Shown here: piece by piece, positions 1-8,650 of the stretch
Layout of the letters: the number at the start of each line of letters is the position of its first letter
How positions within the stretch are numbered: position 1 is the first letter of the stretch
DNA from: Oceanicola sp. 22II-s10i
GTDB lineage: Bacteria; Pseudomonadota; Alphaproteobacteria; Rhodobacterales; Rhodobacteraceae
Assembly: GCF_002210105.1 (NCBI RefSeq)
Contig: NZ_AQQU01000014.1
Location: 1 to 64,000, forward strand
Length of the DNA: 64,000 nt
Direction of reading: 5' to 3'
The notes under the pieces: model-generated
Database searches by the model: none
The model's input: only the letters and a program-made list of their open reading frames with translations
What the model was told of the DNA's origin: nothing
Position numbers and translations under genes: made by a program

Positions 1-356
1 TGCCGGGGCTCGGACATCCGGTGCACAAACCGGTCGATCCGCGCACCCCGCGCCTGTTCCAGATCGCTGCCGAGAACGGCAAGTCCGGTGAATACATCGA
101 GTTGATCCAGAAAATTCAGGCCGTTGCCGAAGAAGAATCGGGTAAGATGCTGCCGATTAACGCCACTGGTGCGATCGGAGCGATCTGCTGTGAATTCGGC
201 TTTCCCTGGAAGATCGTGCGGGGCTTTGGCGTCATGGCTCGCGCCATCGGCCTGGTCGGTCATATCCTCGAAGAGAGCGAAAACCCGATCTCCTATGAAT
301 TGTGGCAGCGCGCCGAAGAGGAAATCCTCGAAACCTCCGGCCCGGGAGCGGCTTGA
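1..356 (+). CDS. Citryl-CoA lyase / citrate-synthase-like protein, C-terminal part (5' end outside window)
   Basis: The frame is open from the first base, so the gene starts upstream; about 117 C-terminal residues are visible. They begin with GLGHPVHKPVDPR, the His-containing active-site loop of the citrate synthase / citryl-CoA lyase superfamily, followed by a helical stretch (ATGAIGAICCEFGFPW, then GLVGHILEE) typical of the end of the citrate synthase fold. Members of this family cleave or form citryl-CoA-like thioesters. It ends 3 bases before the next start codon and is followed by an acyl-CoA dehydrogenase and a mesaconyl-CoA-hydratase-like gene, so it is probably the third- or later-last gene of an operon handling a branched C4-C6 acyl-CoA. 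True citrate synthase is less likely given this operon context. Substrate unknown. Confidence 0.8.
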   Translation, partial: PGLGHPVHKPVDPRTPRLFQIAAENGKSGEYIELIQKIQAVAEEESGKMLPINATGAIGAICCEFGFPWKIVRGFGVMARAIGLVGHILEESENPISYELWQRAEEEILETSGPGAA

Positions 357-359
357 ACG

Positions 360-1523
360 ATGCAGACGTCAGCCCCAGACACTCACACCGATCTGCGCGA
401 TGCCTTGCGCGCACTTTGCGCGCAGTTTCCGCCAGAGTATCATCGCAAGTTCGGCGAAGACGAAACCTACCCCGAGGAATTCGTCGATGCGCTGACCCGC
501 GAGGGCTGGCTTGCCGCGATGATCCCAGAGGAATACGGTGGCTCGGGTCTGGGGTTGACCGAAGCCTCGATCATCATGGAGGAGGTGAACCGCTGCGGCG
601 GAAACGCGGGCCATTGCCACGGGCAGATGTATAACATGGGCACGCTGCTGCGGCATGGTTCGGATGAGCAAAAGCAGACATACCTGCCCGGTATTGCCAG
701 CGGCGCGTTGCGCCTGCAATCCATGGCCGTGACCGAACCGACAACCGGGACCGACACCACCAAACTGAAGACCATCGCAGTCAAGAAGGGTGACCGGTAT
801 GAGATCAATGGCCAGAAGGTCTGGATCAGCCGTATCCAGCATTCTGACCTGATGATCTTGCTGGCCCGCACTACGCCGCTGAGCGAGGTCAAGAAAAAGT
901 CGCAGGGCCTGTCGATCTTTATGGTCGATCTGAAAGAGGCAATCGGCAACGGGATGGAGGTCCGCCCCATCGCCAACATGCCCGGCCACGAAACCAATGA
1001 AGTGTTTTTCGACAACCTGGAAATCCCCGCCGAGAACCTGATCGGCACCGAGGGGCGCGGGTTTTACCATATTCTTGACGGGCTGAACGCCGAACGGACC
1101 CTGATTGCGGCGGAATGCATCGGTGATGGATACTGGTTCGTTGACAAGGCCCGCGCCTATGCCGGCGACCGCGTGGTCTTTGACCGTCCCATCGGCCAGA
1201 ACCAAGGTGTGCAATTCCCTATCGCCAGGTCCTATGTGAACATCGAGGCCGCCAATCTGATGCGCTTTGAAGCCTGCAGGCGGTTCGATGCCGGACTGGA
1301 TTGTGGTGCACAGGCGAACATGGCCAAGCTGCTGGCTTCGGAAGCCAGCTGGGAAGCGGCCAATGCCTGCATCCAGACCCACGGCGGCTTCGGTTTCGCA
1401 CGGGAGTACGATGTTGAGCGCAAGTTTCGCGAGGCGCGCCTCTATCAGGTCGCCCCGATCTCGACCAACCTGATCCTCTCCTATGTCGGCGAACATATCC
1501 TCGGCATGCCCCGATCCTTCTGA
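360..1523 (+). CDS. Acyl-CoA dehydrogenase family protein
   Basis: A 387-residue flavoprotein of the usual ACAD length. It would oxidise an acyl-CoA to the 2-enoyl-CoA and pass electrons to ETF, which is encoded at 29,487-31,171. Visible marks are AVTEPTTGTDTT (about residues 123-134, FAD/substrate loop), NGQKVWIS (about 150-157) and GGFGFAREYDVER near the C terminus. The Glu of the usual C-terminal EGT motif is absent (the site reads VAPIST), but Glu245 in GLNAERTLIA lies where isovaleryl-CoA dehydrogenase has its catalytic base. The start is 3 bases after the previous stop. It resembles the ACAD at 41,990-43,156 along most of its length. Substrate not predictable; a branched short- or medium-chain acyl-CoA is a reasonable guess. 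Confidence 0.9.
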   Translation: MQTSAPDTHTDLRDALRALCAQFPPEYHRKFGEDETYPEEFVDALTREGWLAAMIPEEYGGSGLGLTEASIIMEEVNRCGGNAGHCHGQMYNMGTLLRHGSDEQKQTYLPGIASGALRLQSMAVTEPTTGTDTTKLKTIAVKKGDRYEINGQKVWISRIQHSDLMILLARTTPLSEVKKKSQGLSIFMVDLKEAIGNGMEVRPIANMPGHETNEVFFDNLEIPAENLIGTEGRGFYHILDGLNAERTLIAAECIGDGYWFVDKARAYAGDRVVFDRPIGQNQGVQFPIARSYVNIEAANLMRFEACRRFDAGLDCGAQANMAKLLASEASWEAANACIQTHGGFGFAREYDVERKFREARLYQVAPISTNLILSYVGEHILGMPRSF

Positions 1524-1533
1524 GGCCAGAAAC

Positions 1534-2373
1534 ATGGGTGAGATCGACCTTGACGCGCTGGCGCCCTGGCTGGGACGCACCGAGACCAAGGAAGATGTTC
1601 TGACGCAGGGGCTGATCGACAAATTCCGCGCCACGCTCGGTCCGCATCTTTGGGACGAAGCCGGCGATGTCCCGCTGGGGGTTCATTGGTGCCTTGCCCT
1701 TGATACCGTGCCAGCTGCCGCCCTGTCAGAAGATGGCCACGCCGCGAGGGGTGGATTTCTGCCCCCTGTTCTGCTGCCCGCCCGCATGTGGGCTGGCGGC
1801 GATGTTACGCATATCGCGCCGCTGAAAATCGGCGAAACCATCACCCGACGCTCTTCGATCAGGAATATTGTGGCCAAGCAGGGCCGTAGTGGACCATTGG
1901 TCTTTGTGACCGTCGAACATGAGTATCTGAGTGGCAACCGGCTTTGTATCCGGGAGCAGCAAACGATCGTTTATCGTGAGATTTCCACCCCCCGCACGGG
2001 CGAGAGCGCAGCTGACGCGGGTGACCCCAACACGCTTAGATCGACGCTGACACCGGATCCTGTTCTTCTGTTTCGCTATTCGGCGCTGACGTTCAATGCC
2101 CATCGCATTCACTATGATTACGTCTACGCCACCGAAACCGAAGCCTATTCCGGACTTGTTGTGCATGGCCCATTGCAGGCCACGCTGCTTCTGAATCTGG
2201 CGGCGGGTGCGTTGAAAACATCGCCCCACCGGTTTTCGTTCCGTGGCCTCGCGCCACTCACCCTGCCCTGCGAATTGCAACTGCACAATGAAGGGACCGG
2301 CACCTCCGGGACAGTCTGGTGTCAGGATCAAAAAGGTCTTCGAAGCTTTTCCGCAGAGTACGCGGCCGTCTGA
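1534..2373 (+). CDS. Mesaconyl-C4-CoA / itaconyl-CoA hydratase-like double hot-dog protein
   Basis: 279 residues from ATG 1534, chosen over an in-frame ATG at 1483 that lies inside the upstream ACAD gene. The N-terminal half looks like the FAS1/MaoC N-terminal hot-dog domain; the C-terminal half holds the hydratase signature FNAHRIHYDYVYA followed by GLVVHGPLQATLLL (about residues 188-218). These are typical of mesaconyl-C4-CoA and itaconyl-CoA hydratases, which add water to a CoA-bound unsaturated dicarboxylic acid. It lies 10 bases after the ACAD stop, so the three first genes read as one operon: dehydrogenate, hydrate, then cleave by the citryl-CoA-lyase-like enzyme. Family call is good; the exact substrate is inferred. 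Confidence 0.8.
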   Translation: MGEIDLDALAPWLGRTETKEDVLTQGLIDKFRATLGPHLWDEAGDVPLGVHWCLALDTVPAAALSEDGHAARGGFLPPVLLPARMWAGGDVTHIAPLKIGETITRRSSIRNIVAKQGRSGPLVFVTVEHEYLSGNRLCIREQQTIVYREISTPRTGESAADAGDPNTLRSTLTPDPVLLFRYSALTFNAHRIHYDYVYATETEAYSGLVVHGPLQATLLLNLAAGALKTSPHRFSFRGLAPLTLPCELQLHNEGTGTSGTVWCQDQKGLRSFSAEYAAV

Positions 2374-2402
2374 TCGGTCTTCTTCGGTAGCGAATTCAGT
2401 TG

Positions 2403-2432
2403 TTGACCAATTTTTCTAACATCTGTTAGGCT
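2403..2432 (+). promoter_or_regulatory. Promoter of transporter module A with overlapping palindromic operator (site 1)
   Basis: A -35-like TTGACC (2403-2408) and a weak -10-like TAGGCT (2427-2432) are 18 bases apart. CTAACATCTGTTAG (2416-2429) is a perfect 6-bp-arm palindrome covering the spacer and the -10. The same palindrome recurs upstream of five other operons in this window, so a shared, probably TetR-family, repressor is inferred. Confidence 0.6.
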
Positions 2433-2495
2433 TCGCGGAGAGACTTGGTAAATAAACCAGGCAAACCTCTGAATTTAGAGGTGGGAGGAGGAACA

Positions 2496-2588
2496 ATGCG
2501 AGGAAAACTCGTAACCAACGAAAAACCGTGCGGTCAGGCTATGCGCGCCTCCATGAGGTGTGGGGCAAAAGCACGGGCCGCAACATGA
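2496..2588 (+). CDS. Short leader ORF (30 codons) translationally coupled to the module A ATPase gene
   Basis: ATG 2496 sits just after a strong ribosome site (GGAGGAGGAAC, from 2484). The frame runs 30 codons to TGA 2586-2588, which overlaps the ATG of the transporter ATPase gene at 2585 as ATGA. The peptide is basic and Arg/Ala-rich, with no recognisable domain. The ATPase gene itself has no good ribosome site, so coupling through this small frame is plausible. It might instead be the misread 5' end of the ATPase gene after a frameshift. No function is claimed. Confidence 0.4.
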   Translation: MRGKLVTNEKPCGQAMRASMRCGAKARAAT

Positions 2589-3364
2589 CCACGAATAACG
2601 GGCACGTATCCTCACCGCTTGCGGTGCGTGGTGCAACTTTGAAATTTGGCGGTGTGACCGCGCTCGACGATGTGAGCATTTCTGTGGCCGACGATGAATT
2701 GCTTGCAATTATCGGACCGAACGGAGCCGGAAAAACATCACTTCTAAACGTGACTGCGGGCTTCTACCGTCCGCAGAAGGGCCGTGTCGAATTGTCCGGG
2801 CAGGACGTGACCGGCCTGCGTGTTGACCAGATCGCCCGGCGCGGTCTGGCGCGGACGTTTCAGGGCACCCATCTTTTTGCCGGGCAGACGGTGGTGGAAA
2901 ACATTATGATCGGCCGCCACATGCTGATGAAATCGAATGTAGTCCAGGCTTTTTTCCAGTTCGGTCCCGTGATGCGCGAGGAATCGGAACATCGTGAAGC
3001 CGCAGAGGAGATCATCGATTTTCTCGAGATCGAGGCAATCCGCAACCGGCCCGTGGGCACGTTGGGGTATGGGTTGCGCAAGCGTGTCGATCTGGGCCGT
3101 GCATTGGCGCAGGAACCGTCGATCCTGCTGATGGATGAACCGATGGCCGGCATGAACTCGGAGGAAAAAGAAGACCTGGCGCGCTTCATTCTCGATGTGC
3201 GCGAGGCGCGCAAGATTCCGGTAGTTCTGGTGGAGCACGACATGGGCGTCGTGATGGACCTTGCCGACCGGATCGTGGTGCTGGATTTCGGGCGGGTCAT
3301 CGCTGAAGGCACCCCGGAAGAAATCCAGAAGGACCCGGCTGTCATAAAGGCATATCTGGGGTAG
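2585..3364 (+). CDS. Liv-type ABC transporter ATP-binding protein (LivG-like), module A
   Basis: 259 residues from ATG 2585. An in-frame GTG at 2528 would add 19 residues that do not look like family sequence, and it lacks a ribosome site. Walker A is GPNGAGKT (about residues 44-51), the signature region reads LGYGLRKRVDL, and Walker B is LLMDEPMAGMN, where the PMAGMN form is typical of LivG. It would bind the inner face of the LivH/LivM-like permeases encoded downstream and drive uptake with ATP. It is the first full gene of module A (ATPase, acyl-CoA synthetase, two permeases, binding protein, second ATPase). The substrate is probably a carboxylic acid rather than leucine, because of the ligase gene inside the operon. 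Confidence 0.93.
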   Translation: MTTNNGHVSSPLAVRGATLKFGGVTALDDVSISVADDELLAIIGPNGAGKTSLLNVTAGFYRPQKGRVELSGQDVTGLRVDQIARRGLARTFQGTHLFAGQTVVENIMIGRHMLMKSNVVQAFFQFGPVMREESEHREAAEEIIDFLEIEAIRNRPVGTLGYGLRKRVDLGRALAQEPSILLMDEPMAGMNSEEKEDLARFILDVREARKIPVVLVEHDMGVVMDLADRIVVLDFGRVIAEGTPEEIQKDPAVIKAYLG

Positions 3365-3368
3365 CGGC

Positions 3369-5366
3369 ATGGTCAAACAACGGACAGCAATGGTCTTTTC
3401 GGACCCAGCAGTGACACATAGCGAAACCCTGCCGCAGGTTTTGCTCGCGCGAGCGACATCCACACCGACCAACCTCGCCGAACGGCACAAGCGCCTGGGC
3501 ATCTGGCGTGAATTCACCTGGGCCGATGTTCTTGACAGGGTTCGCGCCCTGGCTCTCGGGTTGGAGAACCTGGGCTTGTCGGCTGGCGAATCCGTCATGA
3601 TGATTGGCGAAAACGAACCCGAACATTTCTGGGCTGAATACGCCGTCCAGTCGTTAGGCGGCAAAGTCCTGTCTGTCTATCCGGATCAAAACGCTGAAGA
3701 GATTCTGTATCTGGCCGAAGACTCGCAAACGCGGATTTTTCTGGCACAGGATCAGGAGCAGGTCGATAAATGCATCGAGATTGCGGGCAAGTACTCGGGC
3801 GCCCTGGCGGTCGTTTACTGGGACGATTCCGGTCTGTGGGGCTATGATCATCCCCTGTTGCATTCGTTTGAAAGTGTGAGCGCGGCAGGGCGTCAGATCC
3901 ACGCCAAGGAACCCGCCAGATTTGAAGAACACGTAAAACGTGGACGGGCGGACGATACCGCCTTGCTGTCCTATACCTCGGGTACCACGGGAAAACCCAA
4001 GGGCGTTGTCATCAGCCATCGCTACCTGTTCGACAATTGCTCGCGGGTGATGGGGGCAATCGAAATCGCGCCGGGCACCGAATACCTGACCTACATTTCG
4101 CCGGCCTGGGTCACGGAACAGATTTTCGGCCTGTCGATCGGTTTGATCGCGCCCATGGTCGTCAACTTCCCCGAAGGCCCTGAAGACGTACTGACCAACA
4201 TTCGCGAACTGGCGGTCGACGCACTGGTGTTCAGCCCGCGCCAGTGGGAAAATCTCGCCTCCATCGTTCAGGCCCGGATGCTGGGGGCGGGTAAAATCCG
4301 CAATGCGATGTACAACTGGGGTATGAAGGTCGGCCACGACGTTTATGTGGAACGGCTGGAGGGGCGTAGCCCCAGCCTTGCCGCACGCCTGCAGCTTCCC
4401 TTTGCCGAAGCTCTGGTGCTGCATCACCTGCGCGACAATCTTGGCCTTGGTAAGGCCAAAAACGCAATGAGCGGCGGCGCCCTGATGGCACCTGACGTCT
4501 TTCGTATGTTCCACGCGATGGGGGTTAAGCTGCGCAACGTGTATGGCGCGACCGAAATCGGCCTTCTGACCGCGCATGTCGGCGAAAGCTATCAGCTGGA
4601 AACCAGCGGCAGCTGGATGCAAAGCAACACGAACTACGGCGAACCGCTGGAATACAGGGTCTCGGACGAAGGGGAGCTTCAGGTGCGTGGCGGATCGGGC
4701 TTCGGTGGCTATCACGGCAAGCCCGAAAAGACCGCAGAGGAATTGACCGAAGACGGTTGGTACAAGACCGGTGACGCGGTGTCGATGACCGACGACGGCG
4801 AGCTTTTGTTCTTTGACCGTGTCAAGGATATGCGCCGCCTGGCAAATGGGCACAGCTATCCGCCGCAATTCATCGAAACGCGGTTGCGGTATAGCCCCTT
4901 CATCAAGGATCTCATGACCTTGGGCGACGAAACCCGGAGCTTCGTCAGCGCGCTTATCAATATCGATATGGAAGTTCTCGGGCGTTGGGCGGAAGAGAAC
5001 AAGATCAGCTTTTCGACCTACACCGATCTCTCGCAGAAACCCAAAGTTCTGGACCTTATCAAAGGCGAAGTGGCGCGCATCAATGCGCTCCTGCCCGAAG
5101 GCTCGCGCGTGGCACGTTTTGCGAATTTTCCCAAGGAACTCGACCCGGATGAAGGCGAGTTGACCCGCAGCCGAAAGCTTCGCCGGGCCTTTCTGGAGGA
5201 ACGGTATGCCAAGCTCGTCGAGGCGATCTATGCTGGCGATGACGAGACAGATCTCGAAATCGCTGTGACCTATCAGGACGGCCGTCAAGGCGTTCTCAAG
5301 ACCACGGTTCGCGTGTCGGATGTTGAAAACGCATCGAAGGCTGCCAAGCGGCAGTCCAAATCTTAA
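3369..5366 (+). CDS. Long-chain acyl-CoA synthetase (AMP-binding), module A
   Basis: 665 residues, in the size range of large FadD/ACSBG-type ligases. It activates a carboxylic acid to its CoA thioester through an acyl-adenylate. The P-loop SYTSGTTGKPKG is near residue 200, the YGATE adenylate motif near 390, WYKTGD near 462, and a C-terminal RSRKLRR provides the lysine region. It sits 4 bases after the ATPase gene and before the permease genes, inside a transporter operon. That position suggests uptake and CoA activation are coupled, so the imported acid is trapped as its CoA ester. The ligase of module B (38,275-40,194) has the same design and a very similar C-terminal block, so the two are paralogues. 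Confidence 0.92.
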   Translation: MVKQRTAMVFSDPAVTHSETLPQVLLARATSTPTNLAERHKRLGIWREFTWADVLDRVRALALGLENLGLSAGESVMMIGENEPEHFWAEYAVQSLGGKVLSVYPDQNAEEILYLAEDSQTRIFLAQDQEQVDKCIEIAGKYSGALAVVYWDDSGLWGYDHPLLHSFESVSAAGRQIHAKEPARFEEHVKRGRADDTALLSYTSGTTGKPKGVVISHRYLFDNCSRVMGAIEIAPGTEYLTYISPAWVTEQIFGLSIGLIAPMVVNFPEGPEDVLTNIRELAVDALVFSPRQWENLASIVQARMLGAGKIRNAMYNWGMKVGHDVYVERLEGRSPSLAARLQLPFAEALVLHHLRDNLGLGKAKNAMSGGALMAPDVFRMFHAMGVKLRNVYGATEIGLLTAHVGESYQLETSGSWMQSNTNYGEPLEYRVSDEGELQVRGGSGFGGYHGKPEKTAEELTEDGWYKTGDAVSMTDDGELLFFDRVKDMRRLANGHSYPPQFIETRLRYSPFIKDLMTLGDETRSFVSALINIDMEVLGRWAEENKISFSTYTDLSQKPKVLDLIKGEVARINALLPEGSRVARFANFPKELDPDEGELTRSRKLRRAFLEERYAKLVEAIYAGDDETDLEIAVTYQDGRQGVLKTTVRVSDVENASKAAKRQSKS

Positions 5367-5381
5367 AGGAGGTCGGCGACA

Positions 5382-6266
5382 ATGGTCTATTTCATCAATG
5401 ACATCATTACCGGGGCTTTGATCGGCCTTCTGTATTCGCTGGTGGCCATGGGCTTTGTTGTGATTTACCGCGCCAGCAAGGTGTTCAACTTCGCGCAGGG
5501 CGAGCTTGTGATCATCGGCGGGTTCATCGTCTGGTTCACAACGATGCAAGCGGGGCTTAGCCTTTGGTTGTCGATACCCCTTTCGCTGGTTCTGGCCGGG
5601 CTGGTCGGGTACGCAATCGAACGGATTTTCCTGACAAAGCTGATCGGTGAATCGGTTTTCTCGATGGTCATGGTCACCGTCGGCCTTTTGATCCTGCTGC
5701 GCGGTTTGGTGCTGCTTGTGTTCGGTCCCGCGGTAAGACCCTTCCCGATCATTTTTCCGCTGAAACCCTTGTTCCTCGGCGATATGTTGATCCCGATGAA
5801 CCTCCTGATAGGTGGGATCATCACCATTGTCGCGGCCGTCGGCCTGTCGTGGTTCTTCAACCGGACCCGGTCCGGCCTCCGTATGACCGCTGTGGCGGAG
5901 GACCACGTCGTAGCTTCCTCGATGGGCATTTCGGTGAAAGGCTCGATTGCCGTTGCCTGGGTTCTCGGGGCAATCCTGTCCACAATTGGTGCGATGATCT
6001 TTCTCAGCGGCAAATCGCTGACCTTCCTGGCCTCGGATATCGGGTTCGCGGCCCTGCCGGTGGCGCTCTTTGCCGGGCTGGAATCCATCGGCGGGCTTAT
6101 CCTGGCAGGAATAATCATCGGCATCGCGCAGAGCTTGACCACCAACTACCTTGATCCGTTGATCGGTGGCTCGCTCGGCAGTGTCGTTCCATATATCATA
6201 ATGCTTGCCATTCTGCTGATCCGGCCGACCGGCCTGTTCGGCTGGCGCACAATCGAACGGGTGTAA
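5382..6266 (+). CDS. Liv-type ABC transporter permease (LivH-like), module A
   Basis: A 294-residue, strongly hydrophobic protein with about eight membrane segments. Family marks are LIGLLYSLVAMGFVVIY near the N terminus, FNFAQGELV (about residues 37-45) and a C-terminal PYIIMLAILLIRPTGLFG. It forms half of the inner-membrane channel with the LivM-like protein. A good ribosome site (AAAGGAGG) lies between the ligase stop and the ATG, 15 bases apart. It matches the LivH-like permease of module B in length and layout. Confidence 0.92.
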   Translation: MVYFINDIITGALIGLLYSLVAMGFVVIYRASKVFNFAQGELVIIGGFIVWFTTMQAGLSLWLSIPLSLVLAGLVGYAIERIFLTKLIGESVFSMVMVTVGLLILLRGLVLLVFGPAVRPFPIIFPLKPLFLGDMLIPMNLLIGGIITIVAAVGLSWFFNRTRSGLRMTAVAEDHVVASSMGISVKGSIAVAWVLGAILSTIGAMIFLSGKSLTFLASDIGFAALPVALFAGLESIGGLILAGIIIGIAQSLTTNYLDPLIGGSLGSVVPYIIMLAILLIRPTGLFGWRTIERV

Positions 6267-6269
6267 TCC

Positions 6270-7322
6270 ATGGATCCTTCTGGCGTATTCCCGACAAGCT
6301 ATCGCAGTGACAGACGTTTGATCCGAACGCGCTGGCAGTTTCTGGCCCTCGTCGTATTCATGGCTCTACTGCTGTTGGCGCCTTACCTGGTGAGCAGCCG
6401 TATCATCGCTATCCTGAATATGATGATGATCAGCGCCGTCATCGCCGTCGGGCTTCAGATCTGCACCGGCTATGCGGGCCAGATCAACCTGGGTCAGGCG
6501 GCGTTCATGGGGGTCGGCGCCTATACGGCCTCGATACTGGCCTCGAAGACCGGCCTTACGTTTCTGCTGACCATTCCTCTGGCCGGGCTCTCGGCTGCGC
6601 TGTTCGGCTTTCTCTTTGGCTTGACCGCGGCGCGGATCAAGGGGTTCTATCTGGCACTGACCACGATTGCAGCTCAGTTCCTGTTCCACTTTGCCGTATT
6701 GAACCTGCCGTCAACCTGGCTGGGTGGATCGAACGGTATCACCGTGCCCCCGGCCGAGCTTTTCGGGCAGCGATTTGTCAGCGAATCTTCGCAGTTCTAT
6801 CTGAATTTCGCCGTGACCGCGATCATGGTGGCGGGCGCGTTCGGGATCGTTCGGTCACGCTTCGGCCGTGCCTTCGTGGCGGTCAGGGATGATGACGTGG
6901 CCGCGGGTATAATGGGGATCAATGTCGCGGCCACAAAGGCAAATGCCTTCCTGATCGGCGCTTTCTATGCGGGCGTCGGCGGGGCGCTTTGGGCCTATCT
7001 GATCCGCTTCGTGGGGGTAGACCAGTTCACCCTGTTTCACTCGATCTTCTTCGTCGCGATGATCATCGTCGGCGGGATGGGTTCAATCGTGGGGGCCCTG
7101 ATCGGCGTCTTCATTATCCGCATCATCCAGGAAATTATCGCGACGGTCGGCCCCAATATCGCCGACTCGGTATCATTCCTTGGCGGTGACATCGTGTTCG
7201 CTGGCATGAATGTCGTTCTTGGCGGCGTGATCGCATTGTTTATGATCCTCGAACCCAAGGGGCTGATGCACCGCTGGAACATCCTGAAGTCGTCATACCG
7301 TATCTGGCCGTTTCCTTACTGA
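6270..7322 (+). CDS. Liv-type ABC transporter permease (LivM-like), module A
   Basis: 350 residues with about nine to ten membrane segments. TGYAGQINLGQAAFMGVGAY (about residues 68-87) is the LivM hallmark, and the C terminus ends EPKGLM as in family members. It pairs with the LivH-like permease whose stop lies 3 bases upstream. The last residues (about 330-350) are cytoplasmic and basic. The start is the ATG right after the upstream stop, and no better alternative is seen. Confidence 0.92.
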   Translation: MDPSGVFPTSYRSDRRLIRTRWQFLALVVFMALLLLAPYLVSSRIIAILNMMMISAVIAVGLQICTGYAGQINLGQAAFMGVGAYTASILASKTGLTFLLTIPLAGLSAALFGFLFGLTAARIKGFYLALTTIAAQFLFHFAVLNLPSTWLGGSNGITVPPAELFGQRFVSESSQFYLNFAVTAIMVAGAFGIVRSRFGRAFVAVRDDDVAAGIMGINVAATKANAFLIGAFYAGVGGALWAYLIRFVGVDQFTLFHSIFFVAMIIVGGMGSIVGALIGVFIIRIIQEIIATVGPNIADSVSFLGGDIVFAGMNVVLGGVIALFMILEPKGLMHRWNILKSSYRIWPFPY

Positions 7323-7356
7323 GAAATAGAGCGGCTCTAAACCTGGGAGGAAGAAT

Positions 7357-8595
7357 ATGACTTACCAATCGAATCGAGGTCTTCGCGGCTTACTGGCAGC
7401 GGCTGCCTTGGCGGCCGCGGCGACCATGCCTTTGAAGGCGCAGGCCGAAGAGACCTATAATCTGGCCCTGCTGTCGGACTTTTCCGGCCCTTATGCTGAC
7501 ATCATGCCCATCCTGGCAGGCGGACGCGAAGCTGTGTTCACCTGGTGGAATGAAACCCGCGGCAAGGAACTTGGCGTCACGCTGAACTACAAAAACTACG
7601 AAACCCGCTATGACGCGGCACAGGTGGCAAGTCTCTGGCCCGGGATCAAATCGGAACTGGACCCGATTGCGGTTGTCGGCCTCGGCGGGCCTGACGTCGC
7701 GGCCCTTTCCGAACGCCTGCCGGAAGACAAAATCCCGATGTTCATGGCCACAGCGGCCTACGGTTTTGCCTGGCAACCGGATGCCTGGATTTTCAACCCA
7801 CGCCCGACCTATTCGCACGAAAGTGTCGGCTTTCTAAACTGGATGCGTGAACAGCGCGGAGGAGACGAACCGCTCAAGGTTGCGATCCTCGCCTCCGAAG
7901 CATCGCCTGCCTATGTCGACATGGCAAAGGGCCTTGAACTCTATGCCGAAGAGCACCCCGAGGAGATCGACCTCGTCGAGGTCATCTATACCGAAGTTCA
8001 ACCCACCGATCTGACGGGGCAAATGCGCCGCGTTGTACGAGCCGGGGCCGAGGCGCTGGTAATCCAAACGAACACCTCTATCGTGGTTGCCGCGAAACGT
8101 GGGCTGCAGGCCAACGGGGCGAACATCCCGATCATGATGAGTTCGCATAACGGGCTTCCAGCCTCGGGTGGCGCGCTTGGCGGGCTTGAGCAAATGGAGG
8201 GGGACTTTGAAGCCTACGGCATGGCGATTGCGGCCGATGAGGACACTCCCGCGCGACAATTCTACGAGACATTGGTTGCCGATTACGGACTCGAAGCACC
8301 TTGGAACGTCGTGACCGCAATGGGCGTATCTCAGGGTCTCTATACCGTGACCGTGATCGATCACGCGATCGAGGCGAACGGCGCCGAGGGCCTGACCGGA
8401 GAGATGGTACGTGAGGCGCTTTTTGCCAAACCGATCACCACCGAAGAAACCCATGGGTTCCTGCCGACCTTGTCCTTTACGCCAGAAGCGCCGTTCCCAT
8501 TGGAAGGCCTCAAAGTGAATGTGGGCACCGTCAAAGATGGGAAAATCACCATCGCGGCAACGGGTGTCGACGTTCCGCAAGTTGAGAAATGGTGA
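7357..8595 (+). CDS. ABC transporter substrate-binding protein (LivK-like), module A
   Basis: 412 residues. The N terminus is a signal peptide: basic start, Ala/Leu core, likely cleavage after ALKAQA near residue 30, so the protein is periplasmic. It has the two-lobe type I binding fold of branched-chain amino acid / urea / aromatic acid receptors, opening with YNLALLSDFSGPYAD. It binds the substrate and delivers it to the module A permeases. It differs clearly from the two module B binding proteins, so the two modules probably take different substrates. A strong hairpin follows the stop codon (8604-8625). Confidence 0.9.
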   Translation: MTYQSNRGLRGLLAAAALAAAATMPLKAQAEETYNLALLSDFSGPYADIMPILAGGREAVFTWWNETRGKELGVTLNYKNYETRYDAAQVASLWPGIKSELDPIAVVGLGGPDVAALSERLPEDKIPMFMATAAYGFAWQPDAWIFNPRPTYSHESVGFLNWMREQRGGDEPLKVAILASEASPAYVDMAKGLELYAEEHPEEIDLVEVIYTEVQPTDLTGQMRRVVRAGAEALVIQTNTSIVVAAKRGLQANGANIPIMMSSHNGLPASGGALGGLEQMEGDFEAYGMAIAADEDTPARQFYETLVADYGLEAPWNVVTAMGVSQGLYTVTVIDHAIEANGAEGLTGEMVREALFAKPITTEETHGFLPTLSFTPEAPFPLEGLKVNVGTVKDGKITIAATGVDVPQVEKW

Positions 8596-8603
8596 ATTAA
8601 TCC

Positions 8604-8625
8604 GGGCGCCGCAGTCGCGGCGCCC
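8604..8625 (+). promoter_or_regulatory. Intra-operon hairpin after the module A binding-protein gene
   Basis: GGGCGCCGC (8604-8612) and GCGGCGCCC (8617-8625) form a perfect 9-bp GC-only stem with a 4-base loop, 8 bases after the stop codon. No T-run follows and the next gene continues on the same strand. It is therefore more likely a mRNA 3'-end stabiliser or partial terminator that raises binding-protein yield than a full terminator. Confidence 0.6.
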
Positions 8626-8650
8626 GTTCTGATCCTTAGCCCCGGGCAAT

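Noticed and set aside
369-1634. A 421-codon antisense frame over the first ACAD gene
   Set aside because: The ACAD motifs on the plus strand decide; the antisense product has no domain and no ribosome site.
2416-2429. KstR (actinobacterial steroid repressor) site as identity of the shared palindrome
   Set aside because: The KstR motif has AAC and GTT separated by two bases, while here they are separated by four. Only a general resemblance to TetR-family operators can be claimed.
3654-5906. A 750-codon open frame antisense to the module A ligase and permease
   Set aside because: It is the mirror of a high-G+C coding frame. The plus strand has clear AMP-ligase and LivH motifs and the antisense product shows none.
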